IMG/VR virus record: IMGVR_UViG_3300034102_000510
Span: 1 to 22,966 of that record
Length of the DNA: 22,966 nucleotides
Direction: 5' to 3' (one strand)
Source: a virus
Positions 1 to 7,116 of the stretch are shown piece after piece (the first letter of the stretch is position 1; every line of letters starts with the position of its first letter). The translations under genes were made by a program, and so were the position numbers. The notes below the pieces were generated by a model. That model saw nothing but the letters and a program-made list of their open reading frames with translations. It was not told the DNA's origin and did not search any database.

Positions 1-100
1 ATGCGGCGAGCATGAGGCGCTCGGCGTAAGTGAGTGCCGCGCGCGGGGGAGTGTCGACGCAGACGGCGTCTGACATGCGCTCGAGGGATTCCGTTGTCAT
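1..100 (-). CDS. 5' part of a leftward hypothetical gene
   Basis: The complement reads from an ATG at 98-100 into the left edge without a stop, giving 33 codons beginning MTTESLERMSDAV. The start is supported by the Shine-Dalgarno sequence GAAAGG, 7 bases upstream. That sequence lies inside a 14-base element that is also found upstream of the next leftward gene (start at 456). The visible part has no recognisable domain, and the gene is cut by the window edge, so neither length nor function can be given. It is most likely a small accessory or early phage protein in the same leftward transcript as the 175-456 gene. Confidence 0.6.
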   Translation of the reverse strand, partial: MTTESLERMSDAVCVDTPPRAALTYAERLMLAA

Positions 101-101
101 C

Positions 102-115
102 GTCTTGCCTTTCGT
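102..115 (-). promoter_or_regulatory. Conserved Shine-Dalgarno element, copy 1
   Basis: On the minus strand this reads ACGAAAGGCAAGAC and lies directly before the ATG at 98-100. The identical 14-mer precedes the leftward gene starting at 456. The GAAAGG core is the probable ribosome binding site. Identity beyond the core suggests a duplicated leader or a bound sequence. Confidence 0.6.
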
Positions 116-122
116 ATTCGGC

Positions 123-178
123 CTAGTCGCCTTACGCGCGGCACGGACTCGAGCCCGTGCCTCACGTGAAACGACTAG
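123..178. repeat. Nested inverted repeats between leftward genes
   Basis: The outer arms CTAGTCG (123-129) and CGACTAG (172-178) are exact complements. Inside them is a second stem, GGCACGG (140-146) with CCGTGCC (155-161), around an 8-base loop. A palindrome TCACGTGA lies at 162-169. The outer right arm overlaps the stop codon of the 175-456 gene. The structure could terminate or attenuate leftward transcription before the 1-100 gene, but there is no T-run on the minus strand after it. Confidence 0.45.
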
Positions 179-456
179 CGCGCTTCCTCAATGAGTGACC
201 ACACGAGAGCATTCTCGGCGCGCACTCTGTCGGCGCGTGCGCTCTCGAATTGACGCGCGGTGACGTTGTCGCGCTCGAGGCGCTCGGCGCGCTTTACCTC
301 GCGCTTTGCGTGCGCGTCGGCGATGATCGGCGCGCCTGCCAGGGCGTCGGCGGTGCCTACGTAGGCGCCGCGTGCGTACACGTTGTACGTGTCGCGCCCG
401 AGAGTCTTCGCGACGGTGTACTCGCGCCCGTCCGTGGTGTACGTCCAAACGTCCAT
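175..456 (-). CDS. Small hypothetical protein
   Basis: A 93-residue protein beginning MDVWTYTTDGREYTVAK. A longer reading to 492 exists, but the ATG at 456 is preferred because GAAAGG sits 6 bases before it, in the same element that precedes the neighbouring leftward gene. The N-terminal half looks beta-rich (WTYTTDGREYTV, TYNVYARGAYVG). The C-terminal half, from about residue 50, is a highly charged Arg/Glu/Ala helix ending IEEAR. No family is recognised. It is transcribed away from the structural genes, so it probably belongs to the early or regulatory arm of the genome. Confidence 0.72.
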   Translation of the reverse strand: MDVWTYTTDGREYTVAKTLGRDTYNVYARGAYVGTADALAGAPIIADAHAKREVKRAERLERDNVTARQFESARADRVRAENALVWSLIEEAR

Positions 457-470
457 GTCTTGCCTTTCGT
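457..470 (-). promoter_or_regulatory. Conserved Shine-Dalgarno element, copy 2
   Basis: The minus strand reads ACGAAAGGCAAGAC immediately upstream of the ATG at 456, identical over 14 bases to 102-115. A shortened third copy, ACGAAAGG, lies at 542-549. The element decides the start of the 175-456 gene. Confidence 0.6.
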
Positions 471-541
471 TAGGTGAGGCCTTGCGCCTCATGTCTCAAG
501 CCTTCCACCATTCGACGTGCGCTAAACGTCTCGCGTTCCAT
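470..541 (-). CDS. Possible 23-residue leader peptide
   Basis: The minus strand encodes MERETFSARRMVEGLRHEAQ followed by GLT and TAA. The stop codon overlaps the first base of the Shine-Dalgarno element of the 175-456 gene, an arrangement typical of translational coupling. ACGAAAGG (542-549) lies immediately before the ATG, with no spacer, which is a poor ribosome binding arrangement. It may be a real leader, a remnant of a duplicated gene start, or chance. Confidence 0.2.
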   Translation of the reverse strand: MERETFSARRMVEGLRHEAQGLT

Positions 542-729
542 CCTTTCGTGTGACCTACGTCACGCGGGGGACGTGCCTACCGTGGGGGGCACCCATCCCG
601 CCCACGCGAGCCGCCCCCCCGCGCCCACGCCACACATGCCGCCGCACTCTGCCCCCCTGGCAGTGTCCGATAAGCGGACGTTCTACCCTCTCGCCGCCTG
701 ATGCGGCACAACCGCCCAGGAGGCATTCC
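542..729. other. Divergent hairpin-rich intergenic region, candidate cos/pac and promoter region
   Basis: This is the gap between leftward genes and the terminase operon. It is very GC-rich, with a G6 run at 584-589 and a C7 run within 612-619. It holds four inverted repeats: GTGAC/GTCAC (550-554, 559-563, extendable to 547-566 with one G-T pair), CGTGGG/CCCACG (581-586, 601-606), GTCCG/CGGAC (665-669, 675-679) and GCCGC/GCGGC (693-697, 703-707). No clear -35/-10 pair was found on either strand. Position just upstream of the small terminase is where cos or pac sites commonly lie. That role is inferred from position only. Confidence 0.45.
665..707 (+). promoter_or_regulatory. Two matched 15-base hairpins upstream of the terminase start
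   Basis: GTCCG-ATAAG-CGGAC (665-679) and GCCGC-CTGAT-GCGGC (693-707) each have a 5-base stem and a 5-base loop. Their centres are 28 bases apart, and the second ends 10 bases before the AGGAGG ribosome binding site of the small terminase. They could be leader-RNA structures, operator half-sites or terminase binding sites. Nothing in the sequence chooses between these. Confidence 0.4.
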
Positions 730-1194
730 ATGACCGCACCCGTCCCCATCGAGCGCAAGCGTGCACTCGGCAACCCTGGCAAGCGCGCCCTACCGAAGCC
801 TGGCGAGATCGCCATCATCGGTGCAGTGGCTGAGCCTCCAGTGGACCTGGGGGAGAAGGGCCTCGAGGCTTGGAACCGCATCCTCGACACTGCTCGTGCC
901 TGGACTGGCGCTACTGACTTTGACCTGCTCGCTGCGTACTGCGCGAAGGTCGATCGCCACGCTGAGATGGTCGAGCAACTCTCAAACTCGAACAACGCCT
1001 TCATCCTCTTCACCGACAAGGGCTACGCATACGCGAACCCACTGGTGGGCATGATCTCGACTATCGAGTCTGAGATGGTGAAGATGCTGTCCCTCCTCGG
1101 GCTGACTCCGACTGACCGCTCGCGCCTGGGCCTCGCTGAGGTGAAGGCGCAGTCAACTCTCGAGAAGTTGAAGGCGCTCAAGGACGCGAAGTGA
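730..1194 (+). CDS. terS: Terminase small subunit (P27 family)
   Basis: A 154-residue protein that would recognise the packaging site and recruit the large terminase. The reading frame extends upstream to 550, but the ATG at 730 is chosen because AGGAGG (719-724) precedes it at good spacing. The opening MTAPVPIERKRALGNPGKR matches the basic N-terminus usual in P27-type small terminases. It is followed by a helical core (LGEKGLEAWNRIL, FDLLAAYCAKVDRHAEMVEQL) and the C-terminal helical motif LLGLTPTDRSRLGL typical of the family. It overlaps the large terminase gene by GTGA, as usual for this pair. Family membership is recognised by eye; DNA-binding specificity cannot be read. Confidence 0.88.
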   Translation: MTAPVPIERKRALGNPGKRALPKPGEIAIIGAVAEPPVDLGEKGLEAWNRILDTARAWTGATDFDLLAAYCAKVDRHAEMVEQLSNSNNAFILFTDKGYAYANPLVGMISTIESEMVKMLSLLGLTPTDRSRLGLAEVKAQSTLEKLKALKDAK

Positions 1195-2720
1195 GTGCCG
1201 CGAACGGTTGGCCTCCCCGCTACATCACGAAGGCATCTGCTGCCGAGATGAAGCGCGGTGACGGCGACCTCGCGACGCAGTTCATCGAGAACTACGCGCG
1301 CGTGGTGAAGGACTCCGTCGGTGGTAAGACGGGTTCGCACATTCACTTGCGCCCGTGGCAGTCACATCTGATGGACTGGACGCTGTCGCGTCGCGCTGAC
1401 GGCAAGAAGCGTTTCCGCCAGGCTCTGATCGGTCTCCCGCGTAAGTCGGGTAAGTCCGCACTGCTGTCTGGTCTCGCTCTCTACGAGTTGATCCTCGGTG
1501 CCGACGGCGGTGAGGTGTTCACTGTCGCCACGACCCGTGAGCAGGCCCGTATCGTCTTCGGTACTACCCGACGCATGGTCGAACTCGATCCTGAACTGTC
1601 TGGTATGACGAAGTTGTACCGCGACGCCATCGAGGTGCCTGGTACTAACTCGGTGATGCGCGTCATGGCTGCTGAGGCCCCGCAACTCGAGGGCCTGAAC
1701 CCGACCTACGTCATCGTGGACGAGGTTCACGCCCTGCCTGACCGATCACTGTGGGACGTGTTCAGCCTCGCAATGGCTGCACGGCCTGATCCGCAGATGG
1801 TTGGCATCACGACGGCGGGCGTCAAGTACGACCGCTTCGGAAACGAATCGCTCTGCTATGGGATGTTCAACTACGGCGTCCGTGTAGCGGCTGGTGAGGT
1901 TGAAGACCCGTCGTTCGGCATGGCCTGGTGGGCGCCGAAGAAGATCGATGCTGATCACCGCGATCCCGAGGTGTGGAAGCAGGCGAACCCTGGCTTCGGA
2001 GACATCCAAGACCCCGAAGACTTCGCGGCTGCTGTGCTTCGCACGCCTGAGGCTGAGTTCCGTACGAAGCGACTCAATCTGTGGGTCGACACCGCAACTG
2101 CATGGCTCCCGACTGGTGCCTGGGACGCAGTTCAGGGTACGGCTGAGGTTGGCCTCGGTGATCCCGTGGTTCTCGCCCTTGACGGCTCGTACAACAACGA
2201 TACGACGGCGCTCGTCGGTGTGAAGATTCCCGTCAATGAAGACGAGAAGCCACACATCTTCGTCGCTGGTGTCTGGGAGCGCCCGCCACACGCGGATGAG
2301 CACTGGACTGTTGACGTTCTCGATGTCGAGGACCGTATCCGCGAGTGCGCACGCACGTGGAATGTCCTTGAGATCGCATGTGACCCGTACCGCTGGGCGC
2401 GCACGATGCAGGTTCTTCTTGATGAACGCCTGCCTGTCGTGGAGTTCCCGCAGACGGCTAACCGCATGGGCCCCGCTACCTCGCGCATGTACGAGGGCGT
2501 GGTGAATAAGACCATTCAGCATGACGGAGATTTGCGCCTGGCGCGTCACATCTCGAACGCCATGCTCAAGGTCGATAACCGTGGTTCTCGCCTGGTGAAG
2601 GAATCGCGCGGCACTTCTCGCAAGATCGACCTTGCGGTGTGTGCAGTTATGGCACTTGATCGTGCCGAGTTCTGGAAAGACGAGTACCGCAAGCCGAAGC
2701 CTAAGGTCTTCGCGTTCTAG
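1191..2720 (+). CDS. terL: Terminase large subunit
   Basis: A 509-residue packaging motor with an N-terminal ATPase and a C-terminal RNase H-like nuclease. It uses a GTG start overlapping the terS stop (GTGA), with AAGGA 6 bases upstream. The Walker A-type loop GLPRKSGKS is at residues 81-89, the Walker B strand YVIVDE at 173-178 (catalytic Glu178), and a coupling motif GITTAG follows at about 204. Nuclease acidic residues are visible at Asp331 (LALDGSYNNDTTALVG), Asp398 (EIACDPYRW) and Asp480/Asp490 (DLAVCAVMALD). Length and motif order fit the Terminase_1-type large terminases of actinobacterial siphoviruses. The protein would dock on the portal encoded next and cut the concatemer. Confidence 0.96.
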   Translation: MSAANGWPPRYITKASAAEMKRGDGDLATQFIENYARVVKDSVGGKTGSHIHLRPWQSHLMDWTLSRRADGKKRFRQALIGLPRKSGKSALLSGLALYELILGADGGEVFTVATTREQARIVFGTTRRMVELDPELSGMTKLYRDAIEVPGTNSVMRVMAAEAPQLEGLNPTYVIVDEVHALPDRSLWDVFSLAMAARPDPQMVGITTAGVKYDRFGNESLCYGMFNYGVRVAAGEVEDPSFGMAWWAPKKIDADHRDPEVWKQANPGFGDIQDPEDFAAAVLRTPEAEFRTKRLNLWVDTATAWLPTGAWDAVQGTAEVGLGDPVVLALDGSYNNDTTALVGVKIPVNEDEKPHIFVAGVWERPPHADEHWTVDVLDVEDRIRECARTWNVLEIACDPYRWARTMQVLLDERLPVVEFPQTANRMGPATSRMYEGVVNKTIQHDGDLRLARHISNAMLKVDNRGSRLVKESRGTSRKIDLAVCAVMALDRAEFWKDEYRKPKPKVFAF

Positions 2721-2753
2721 GCGTTGGATGCGCCGTCAGCCTTGGAGGGGCGC

Positions 2754-4094
2754 ATGGAAGTTGTCAAGACATTCGTCGACTTGATCGGCAATGCCAAGTG
2801 GGAGCAGTTGGAGCAGTGGGACAAGTACCACCGAGGCGAGTTTGAGCCTCCGTACCTGCCCAGTGTCAACCGTTCGATGCTCGCGCAGGAGTATCAGGAT
2901 CTGCTCTCCCGCGCTGACCTCAACATCTGTGCGCTGATCGTGTCTGCGGTGGTTGACCGCCTGCAGATCGAAGGTATCCGCTCGACTGGCACTGGTCAGA
3001 ACGATGACACGGTGTGGCAGTGGCTGCAGTCGTCGAACTTCGATGCTCGGCAGACGTTGCTGTACCGCGACGCCATGATCTTTGGCTCGGGCTTCCTGTC
3101 GGTGGTCCCGAATGGTGACATGCCGAAGTTCTCGGCAGAGTCACCCCTGAACCTGTCGGTGAAGTACGACCCAACTGACCCGACGAAGGTTTTGCTCGGC
3201 GCGAAGACGGTTGATGACTACGGCTGGCTCTACACGGACGAGGTGATCTACGCGCTGCGTAGGTCGACCAAGGACTGGGAGCGTGGCTGGGTCGTTGTCG
3301 AGGAAACGCCGCACAATGCTGGTGCTACGCCGCTGGTGCGCTTCCCGAACCGTCTTGACTCGCGCGGGCGTGACATGAGCGAGATCTCGCTTATTGCGTC
3401 ACCTCAGCGCCGCATTCTGCAGACGATCGCTGACCGCCTTCTGGTGCAGCGCGCTGCTTCGTGGCGCCAGCGCTACATCAGTGGCATCAGCATTGAGCAG
3501 GACGAGGAAGGCAATGCCATTCCGCCGTTCCGCGTCGGTGTTGACCAGATTGTGGTTAGTGAGAATCCCGATGCTCGCTTCGGTGAGTGGTCGGAGTCTC
3601 CGTTCGACGCTCATCTGCGTGCGGTTGAGGATGACATTCGCCAGGCTGCTGCTGTTTCACAGACTCCGCCGCATCTGCTGGCTCCGCACACTATCTCCAA
3701 CATCTCCGCTGAGGCACTTGTTGCTCTCGAGGCTGGTCTTGCTGCGAAGGTGCAGGAGCGCCAGTTGCAGTGGGGCGAGGCTATCGAGTACGCCGCGCGT
3801 CTCGGTGGCAACATCGTCGGGTACGAGATCGCTGATGATGCTGAGGTGCTGTGGGCTGATCTTGAGCGTCGTTCTGATGCGCAGCGCGTTGATGGTGCCT
3901 TGAAACTCCGCTCGATGGGCCTTCCGATGGAGTTCCTACTCGAGCGCCTCGGTCTCACTCCGCAGGCGATCAAGCGTGTGATGGATGCCTCGGCTAAGGA
4001 GCAGGCGACTGCTGCTGCTACTTCGGCTGCCGCATTCGGTATGGCTCCGAGCCAGGCCCCGATTGGTGCAGGGTCGGCTAACGGTGCTCCGTGA
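2754..4094 (+). CDS. Portal protein (SPP1 gp6-like)
   Basis: A 446-residue protein forming the dodecameric DNA channel at one head vertex. A TTG start at 2724 would add 10 residues, but the ATG at 2754 has GGAGGGG just upstream and is preferred. Family features include the N-terminal MLAQEYQDLLSRADLNICA segment, the RLQIEGIRSTG strand, the wing region around DGRDMS-type residues, the VSQTPPHLLAP motif near residue 305 with ISAEALVALEAGL after it, and an Ala/Gln-rich C-terminus. These match the SPP1-gp6 portal family common in actinophages. The gene ends in a GTGA overlap with the MuF-like gene, the usual order. Confidence 0.93.
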   Translation: MEVVKTFVDLIGNAKWEQLEQWDKYHRGEFEPPYLPSVNRSMLAQEYQDLLSRADLNICALIVSAVVDRLQIEGIRSTGTGQNDDTVWQWLQSSNFDARQTLLYRDAMIFGSGFLSVVPNGDMPKFSAESPLNLSVKYDPTDPTKVLLGAKTVDDYGWLYTDEVIYALRRSTKDWERGWVVVEETPHNAGATPLVRFPNRLDSRGRDMSEISLIASPQRRILQTIADRLLVQRAASWRQRYISGISIEQDEEGNAIPPFRVGVDQIVVSENPDARFGEWSESPFDAHLRAVEDDIRQAAAVSQTPPHLLAPHTISNISAEALVALEAGLAAKVQERQLQWGEAIEYAARLGGNIVGYEIADDAEVLWADLERRSDAQRVDGALKLRSMGLPMEFLLERLGLTPQAIKRVMDASAKEQATAAATSAAAFGMAPSQAPIGAGSANGAP

Positions 4095-5080
4095 GCACGA
4101 TGACGGGTGCGCGTTTCACTGCTCAGCAGCGTGCGCGCATCATCCGTGAACTGGAGACCTATCGTCGCCAGGGTGTGGTGATTGCTAGTCAGATCCTGAA
4201 CATGGTGACGCTGAGCAATTTCGAGCGCGAGTGGCCTCGTGTCGCTCCGTTGTATGCCCAGTTGATCGCTGCTCAGCAGATGGCGGGCCGCAACACGATG
4301 GCGGTGTATCTGTCGACGCTGGCGCTGGGCACTGGTGCGGGGCTGCATGGGATTGCAGTTCCTGTTGAGGCTGAGCAGCGAAACTTGCGTTTACCGTCTG
4401 GTTTGCCTGTGCAGAATCTGCTCGGCAGTGCGCCTTCCGCGATTCTTCACCGCATTGAGAACGGCATGCCTGCTGACCTCGCGATGCAGATGACCAAGGC
4501 ACACCTCATGGAGGCTGTCTCTGACGCTGTCCATGATGAGTTCCGCAAGGCGGCAGTGGATGTCCTCAAGGCTGACACGAATGACCTTGACTGGGCCGCG
4601 CGTGATGCTGAGTGGGAGCAGTGGCTTAAGGAGCATCGCTCTGCTGAGTTTGATGCTGAGACTCGTCGGGCGCGTCGGAACACGAGTCACACGCAGCGTA
4701 TGCGGCAGGGCATAGGCGACGTGATGCCAGGCGTGCAGCGGTACATCCGCGTGCCGTCTGTTGGTGCATGCTCGTTCTGCCTGATGCTGGCTACCAAGGG
4801 AGCGGTGTACTACCGCGACTCGTTCACGCACTCGCGTGACAATCACCGAGGTCCGCGTCCGTTCCGTGTGGACGGCAATGCGACGGTTCATGCTCATTGT
4901 CGGTGCACGTTGTTCCCTGTTCCGAGCAACAAGGCGTTCCGCAATGTGGTCGTCGGTGATTCCGATGCGTATGCGGCTGCGATCTGGTCGCACAAGAAGA
5001 CTGGCAGGAAGTACGAACTGGGTCGGATTATGGCTCAGAAGACGTTTCTGTCGCGCGAAGACTTCTTCGCGAATCTATAA
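4091..5080 (+). CDS. MuF/VG15-like minor capsid (head morphogenesis) protein
   Basis: A 329-residue protein. Its C-terminal region carries Cys227-x2-Cys230 and then His267-x-His-Cys-x-Cys272, the metal-binding-like signature of MuF/VG15 head proteins packaged with the portal. The N-terminal half is helical (QRARIIRELETYRRQG, LYAQLIAAQQMAG). The start used is GTG 4091, overlapping the portal stop; ATG 4100 is an alternative and neither has a strong ribosome binding site. No serine protease motif is visible, so I do not call it a maturation protease. Some MuF proteins carry C-terminal toxin domains; here the protein ends about 57 residues after the Cys motif, leaving little room for one. Confidence 0.85.
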   Translation: MSTMTGARFTAQQRARIIRELETYRRQGVVIASQILNMVTLSNFEREWPRVAPLYAQLIAAQQMAGRNTMAVYLSTLALGTGAGLHGIAVPVEAEQRNLRLPSGLPVQNLLGSAPSAILHRIENGMPADLAMQMTKAHLMEAVSDAVHDEFRKAAVDVLKADTNDLDWAARDAEWEQWLKEHRSAEFDAETRRARRNTSHTQRMRQGIGDVMPGVQRYIRVPSVGACSFCLMLATKGAVYYRDSFTHSRDNHRGPRPFRVDGNATVHAHCRCTLFPVPSNKAFRNVVVGDSDAYAAAIWSHKKTGRKYELGRIMAQKTFLSREDFFANL

Positions 5081-5089
5081 CCAAAGACT

Positions 5090-5125
5090 CCCGCCGTGTG
5101 GCGGGTTCCACTCCTAGATGGAGTG
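5090..5125 (+). promoter_or_regulatory. Two adjacent hairpins before the scaffold gene
   Basis: CCCGCC-GTGT-GGCGGG (5090-5105) is followed after three bases by CACTCC-TAGAT-GGAGTG (5109-5125). Both stems are perfect 6-mers. There is no T-run, so they are not classical intrinsic terminators. They end 12 bases before the TGGAGGG ribosome binding site of the scaffold gene and may affect mRNA decay, processing or translation. Confidence 0.55.
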
Positions 5126-5148
5126 ATGCGAGACCCCTGGAGGGTGCA

Positions 5149-5676
5149 ATGAGTGAAGTCAATGTGGAGAACGCAACCGAGGCCGTGGCTTCGGATGAGA
5201 CGGTCAGTGAAGACGTAACTGTCGACGCCGACACTGCCGACGAGGGCCAGTCCTTCGATGCTGAGTATGTCCGTCAACTCCGTAAGGAGTCGGCGAAGTA
5301 CCGCACGCAGAACAAGGAACTCGCCGATAAGGCTGCTAAGTACGACGAGTACGTGCAGTCGCAGAAGAGCGAGCAGGAACGTATGGCTGAGGCGCTGGCT
5401 TCGGCACAACAGGAGCGCGACACCCTCAAGGGCGAAATGCTCCGTTTCAAGGTTGCACAGTCGAAGAACCTTCCGCCGTCATTGGTGGATCGACTTCGTG
5501 GGGACACTGAGGAAGAGATGGCAGCGGATGCTGACGCTCTTCTCGAGGGTCTCAAGGGTCAGTTCGCCCCTAAGGCGAAGCCTTCCCCTGATGCGACTGG
5601 CGCAGGCGTCGTTGGTGACGCTGATGCACCTTCCAATCCGCTTGAACTGGCTGCTGCAGTACGCGGCAGTCGTTAA
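5149..5676 (+). CDS. Capsid scaffolding protein
   Basis: A 175-residue acidic, coiled-coil protein expected to guide procapsid assembly and then leave. The ATG at 5149 follows TGGAGGG at normal spacing. An acidic low-complexity N-terminus (residues 1-35, Glu/Asp/Thr/Val-rich) leads into a long charged helix from about 38 to 110 (YVRQLRKESAKYRTQNKEL, KSEQERMAEALASAQQER). Then come NLPPSLVDRLRGDTEEEM and a short tail ending AAAVRGSR. This is the standard layout of DUF4355-like or SPP1-type scaffolds, and the position directly before the coat gene agrees. Confidence 0.9.
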   Translation: MSEVNVENATEAVASDETVSEDVTVDADTADEGQSFDAEYVRQLRKESAKYRTQNKELADKAAKYDEYVQSQKSEQERMAEALASAQQERDTLKGEMLRFKVAQSKNLPPSLVDRLRGDTEEEMAADADALLEGLKGQFAPKAKPSPDATGAGVVGDADAPSNPLELAAAVRGSR

Positions 5677-5684
5677 TCCAGGCC

Positions 5685-5722
5685 CGCACGCCCGTGCGTG
5701 GCTGCTCAATGCCCGTACGGGC
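5685..5722 (+). promoter_or_regulatory. Two hairpins between scaffold and coat genes
   Basis: CGCAC-GCCC-GTGCG lies at 5685-5698. The perfect 12-base palindrome GCCCGTACGGGC lies at 5711-5722. Neither has a T-run. With the pair at 5090-5125 they bracket the scaffold gene. The AGGAG of the coat gene follows about 10 bases after the second. Confidence 0.5.
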
Positions 5723-5742
5723 GCTTCATCTAGGAGAAACAC

Positions 5743-6639
5743 ATGGCAGGTAATGCCCTTATCACCCAGCAGGTAGGCCCCGTCTGCTCGCAGGCACTTG
5801 GTCTTCTGCACACTCAGATTCTGCTTCCGAGTCTGCTCCGTTTCGACACTGGCGTCAGTGGTTCGCTCGCTGTCGGTGACACCGTCAACGTCCGCAAGCC
5901 CGCGTCGTTCGCCGCTAAGGCGTTTAACCGCGCGACTGGCATCGAGATTCAGGACATCGTCGAGACGACCGTGCCCGTGAAGATCGACAAGATTTGGGAC
6001 GTGTCGGTTGCTCTGACCGCCGAGCAGGTCACCCTGAGCCTGACCAACTTCGGTCAGCAGGTCACCTACCCCGCAACGATCGCTCTGGCCGAGAAGGCCG
6101 AGGCTCTGTGCATCGACATCCTCAAGACCGCAACGCTGACCGCTGACATCTTGGTTGCATCCCCCGTGCAGTCGCTGATCGATGCCGTTGCCATTCTGAA
6201 TGCCAACAAGGTCTCGATGGCGAACCGCAACATCGTTGTGGGCACCACGATGGCAGCAGCGCTCAAGAAGAGCGAGAACCTGCTTCGCGTTGACGCTTCG
6301 GGTTCCTCGGATGCGCTCCGCAACGCGATCATCGGTCGCGTCGCTGGTGCGACCGTGTACGAGTCCCCGTACGTCGGTGCAGAAGAGGGCTTCCTCTTCG
6401 GCCAGGACGCAGCAGTCTTTGTCTCCCGTGCAATGGAGACGATGGGCGGCACCGCTTCCGCACAGACGTTCGAGGGTGTCGCAATGCGCACCGTCATCGA
6501 CTACGACGTGCAGAAGAAGCAGACCGTTGCTTCCTTCGACATGCTCACTGGTGGCGCTCTGCTCACCAGCGAGGCCGTCGTGAAGTTGGCGCTCAACGAT
6601 AGCGCTGTCCCCGTCGTTGCGGCAGCCACGACCAAGTAG
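5743..6639 (+). CDS. Major capsid protein (P22 coat-like)
   Basis: A 298-residue HK97-fold coat subunit, best matched by eye to the P22-gp5-like coat family. The ATG at 5743 follows AGGAGAAACAC. Family-like features are the N-terminal helix region ending in LLPSLLRFDTGVSG, then GDTVNVRKPASFAAK, the strand run IQDIVETTVPVKIDKIWDV, TAEQVTLSL and the spine helix YPATIALAEKAEALCIDILK. The central NRNIVVGTTMAAALKKSE is the usual A-domain segment, and a late VAMRTVIDYDVQKKQ strand precedes the C-terminus. There is no cleavable delta domain, consistent with the separate scaffold and absent protease. A strong terminator-like hairpin follows. Confidence 0.93.
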   Translation: MAGNALITQQVGPVCSQALGLLHTQILLPSLLRFDTGVSGSLAVGDTVNVRKPASFAAKAFNRATGIEIQDIVETTVPVKIDKIWDVSVALTAEQVTLSLTNFGQQVTYPATIALAEKAEALCIDILKTATLTADILVASPVQSLIDAVAILNANKVSMANRNIVVGTTMAAALKKSENLLRVDASGSSDALRNAIIGRVAGATVYESPYVGAEEGFLFGQDAAVFVSRAMETMGGTASAQTFEGVAMRTVIDYDVQKKQTVASFDMLTGGALLTSEAVVKLALNDSAVPVVAAATTK

Positions 6640-6646
6640 TTCCTTC

Positions 6647-6680
6647 GGGGGAGGGGGTCGAGTAATCGGCCCTCTCCTCC
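6647..6680 (+). terminator. Strong hairpin after the major capsid gene
   Basis: Bases 6647-6660 pair with 6667-6680 over 14 positions (three of them G-T) around the loop AGTAAT. The sequence then continues GTTCACTTTCTAAC, moderately T-rich. It begins 7 bases after the coat stop codon. It is probably a partial terminator or a 3'-end stabiliser for the abundant coat mRNA. Confidence 0.7.
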
Positions 6681-6705
6681 GTTCACTTTCTAACTAGGAG
6701 GCTCT

Positions 6706-7116
6706 ATGGCTTACGACGCCGACCTCGCTGCTGCCATTGAGGCGCGCACTGGTCAGCCTGTCGATGCGGACTGGCTCGAGCAGGCATCTGCTGAGGCTAT
6801 GGCGTACGTGCGCCTCATGGCTCCGTGCAAGAAGTCCGAGTGGACTGATTTCGCATCTCTTCCGCCTGACGTTCAGGCGATCTTTGTCGCCGCACTTGCG
6901 CGCTCCGCTGACAACCCGCGTGGTATCAAGCAGGAGACCATCGGCGAGTACTCGTACACATTGGTTTCTGGCGCAGGCTCATCTAGCACTGGCCCGTTCT
7001 CTCCGTCGGAGCAGCGCATCATCACGTCGTCCTCTGGCTGTGGTGGCGCCGTTAAGTCCGTCGCGGTGACGATGCCTGAACTGCGCCCACTGGCGGTCCC
7101 GTATCAGGAGGACTGA
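6706..7116 (+). CDS. Head-to-tail adaptor
   Basis: A 136-residue small helical protein directly after the coat gene, the place of the connector ring that binds below the portal. AGGAGG lies 6 bases before the ATG. The N-terminal two thirds are helical (DLAAAIEARTGQPVDADWLE, SAEAMAYVRLMA, LPPDVQAIFVAALARSADNP). This is followed by a strand-rich GEYSYTLVSGAG segment and a Pro-rich end (PLAVPYQED). That pattern is common to the gp15/HK97-gp6-like adaptors of actinobacterial phages. Assignment rests on fold-like pattern and gene order rather than on a diagnostic motif. Confidence 0.78.
   Translation: MAYDADLAAAIEARTGQPVDADWLEQASAEAMAYVRLMAPCKKSEWTDFASLPPDVQAIFVAALARSADNPRGIKQETIGEYSYTLVSGAGSSSTGPFSPSEQRIITSSSGCGGAVKSVAVTMPELRPLAVPYQED

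Noticed and set aside
140-161. Possible tRNA T-arm (stem with a CTCGAGT-like loop)
   Set aside because: No acceptor, D or anticodon arms surround it, and the stem and loop lengths do not fit a tRNA.
1746-2549. Minus-strand ORF (267 codons) opposite the large terminase
   Set aside because: It is a shadow of terL with its conserved motifs on the plus strand; it has no start signals and no recognisable domain.
2724-2753. TTG start adding ten residues to the portal
   Set aside because: There is no ribosome binding site before 2724, whereas ATG 2754 has GGAGGGG close upstream.
4091-5080. MuF-linked toxin domain
   Set aside because: The protein ends about 57 residues after its Cys/His motif, too short for a polymorphic toxin domain, and no toxin motif is visible.
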